A DNA stretch of 64,000 nucleotides. Origin: Strix aluco. Taxonomy: Eukaryota > Chordata > Aves > Strigiformes > Strigidae. Below, piece after piece: positions 62,834 through 64,000 of the stretch. The DNA lies in contig NC_133931.1 in NCBI RefSeq assembly GCF_031877795.1, positions 128,440,621 through 128,504,620 of the forward strand, read 5' to 3'. The notes beneath the pieces were generated by a model. That model made no database searches. It had not been told where the DNA came from and saw only the letters and a program-made list of their open reading frames with translations. Both the position numbers and the translations under genes were made by a program. How positions within the stretch are numbered: the first letter of the stretch is position 1; each line of letters begins with the position of its first letter.

Positions 62834-62949
62834 TTCCTTCCTTCCTTCCTTCCTTCCTTCCTTCCTTCCTTCCTTCCTTCCTTCCTTCCTTCCTTCCTTC
62901 CTTCCTTCCTTCCTTCCTTCCTTCCTTCCTTCCTTCCTTCCTTCCTTCC
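62834..62949 (+). repeat. Perfect (TTCC)29 microsatellite
   Basis: Twenty-nine uninterrupted TTCC units, 116 bases of pure pyrimidine on the plus strand. Such a long perfect tetranucleotide is almost certainly length-polymorphic and, as a mirror-repeat polypyrimidine tract, can form triplex DNA. Its end lies about 250 bases upstream of the putative acceptor at 63,198. Confidence 0.99.
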
Positions 62950-63198
62950 GCTGGCGACATGAGCATTAGTTTAATTATCATTTTTCATCAGTGATTTTGT
63001 TCTGTTGATTTATATCCTCTCAGTCCCTGCTTTACTTAAAAAACAAGCTGAGCTTTTCTGTTCCTTCTCAGAGGACAGACTTTCCCCATTCTCCAGCAAA
63101 TGGGCAGAGAGGAAAGAAAACATTTTGAGGGAAAATAGGCTTCAAAGTTCCAGCAGGACATTTCAAAACCTGTTTTACATCCTGTGTTTGTTTTGCAG

Positions 63199-63256
63199 GG
63201 AGTTTCCACAATGGAGAAAAGGGAAGGTGATAATCACAGCATTGATCAGAATGCAG
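63199..63256 (+). CDS. Candidate first coding exon, gene unidentified
   Basis: TGTGTTTGTTTTGCAG (AG at 63,197-63,198) is a plausible splice acceptor with a T-rich tract. Twelve bases later, ACAATGG places an ATG at 63,211 with A at -3 and G at +4, a strong start context. The peptide begins MEKREGDNHSIDQNAG. A donor-like CAG|GTCAGA at 63,257 would end the exon after 15 codons plus one base. If it is not used, the frame stays open to 63,417. The hydrophilic, charged N-terminus has no signal peptide or motif, and I do not recognise it. A short first coding exon behind a CpG-island untranslated exon is a common vertebrate gene arrangement, but transcript data are needed for this to be more than a good guess. 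Confidence 0.35.
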
Positions 63257-63417
63257 GTCAGAGCATCAGGCCGAGAAGAAATACAGGAAACCTTAGCAAC
63301 TTGCTAATGTCTGTAAAAAAGCAGCTCATATGTCACACAGAATATTGCAATCTTTCATTCAATTTTGTCCAGAAACACTGTGTTCCAATCACACTGGCTT
63401 ATCATCAATACTTCTAA

Positions 63418-64000
63418 GTCTTGTCGCAATATTGACATGAAGAGATAAAAAGATAGAGAGCATCTCATTCAATTTAATCACAGTCCATGCTAAAAACTAC
63501 ATAGGTTGGGCCAGCAAAAATTACACGAGGTTAGTTGCTAGTTGCATTTTACCAGATGAGCAAAGCTCTGTAGAAAGAATTTGGGATTTTTAAACAGAAA
63601 TATAAAATTTATCTTTGGAGGAGTCTTCATAATTGCCACATTGCATTCAGTAAGTTTTCCACATCACACAAAAAAGTCCAGAAAAAAAATCCACTCCAAC
63701 AGCATTTGCCTCTGCAACAGCTGATACACAGAAGTAGTTCAAGATACAACTTTCTATTGTAATGTGAACTATCTCACAGCTGTGAAATACTGAATTAGGC
63801 TTTACAGACTATCTCTTCAAGAAACAGGTATCTGTAGGTGAAATGGGTTCAGGCGTGAATCTCAGTTTGTATAATATATACCAACTTCCAAATCTGCAAA
63901 GCATAGGCTACACTCTACTTTTCTTCACAGACTAGAGAATAAAAGTTACTTAGGCTACACCTTCACTGTTACAAAAATATGCTTTTATCATCAGATAAAC
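63418..64000. other. Right-end non-coding sequence, probably intron
   Basis: AT-rich, with no recognisable exon or repeat family. If the gene model at 59,811-63,256 is right, this is the start of its next intron. Confidence 0.45.

Noticed and set aside
1..64000. A new defence, biosynthetic or other multi-gene system
   Set aside because: The window is mostly vertebrate intergenic or intronic DNA with retrotransposon remains; no cluster of host coding sequences exists to form such a system.

Overview
This is vertebrate nuclear DNA, almost certainly from a bird. The best evidence is a long CR1 LINE whose 3' end carries the avian-type tail (two ATTCTGTG copies). Shorter CR1 pieces, an avian-type ERVL-like LTR fragment and a CpG-island promoter in otherwise AT-rich DNA agree with this. 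There are no bacterial-style operons, CRISPR arrays or dense genes. I cannot name the species.

Layout: positions 1 to about 34,700 are AT-rich non-coding DNA with no host gene I can support. They hold a 155-bp tandem duplication (7,042-7,348), an antisense LTR fragment (about 11,549-12,110) and a much-decayed ancient CR1 (about 27,560-28,560). The centrepiece is a 5'-truncated CR1 (about 34,890-38,236). It keeps the C-terminal esterase part of ORF1 and nearly all of ORF2 (endonuclease plus reverse transcriptase), but is disabled by frameshifts and stop codons. From 38,237 to 59,000 lie more non-coding DNA, a MIR-like SINE (about 47,090-47,290), three further CR1 fragments (51,825-52,435 minus; 55,797-56,416 plus; 56,450-56,770 minus) and one unidentified protein-like open frame on the minus strand (54,987-55,367).

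The host-gene signal is at the right end. A dense CpG island spans about 59,050-60,320. It has Sp1-type GC boxes, a (GCA)8 run, GC-rich pentamer repeats, and a good plus-strand splice donor at 59,812. This looks like the promoter and untranslated first exon of a plus-strand gene. About 3.4 kb downstream, 63,199 follows a plausible splice acceptor and a strong-context ATG (63,211), a candidate first coding exon. I could not identify the gene. A perfect (TTCC)29 microsatellite ends about 250 bp before that acceptor.

I found no convincing new biological system. The points most worth following are the identity of the CpG-island gene and its possible bidirectional promoter, the G-quadruplex-type repeat just after the donor, the altered esterase and endonuclease motifs in the CR1, and the unexplained minus-strand frame at 55 kb. 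Repeat assignments rest on my recognition of family sequence, not on a database search.
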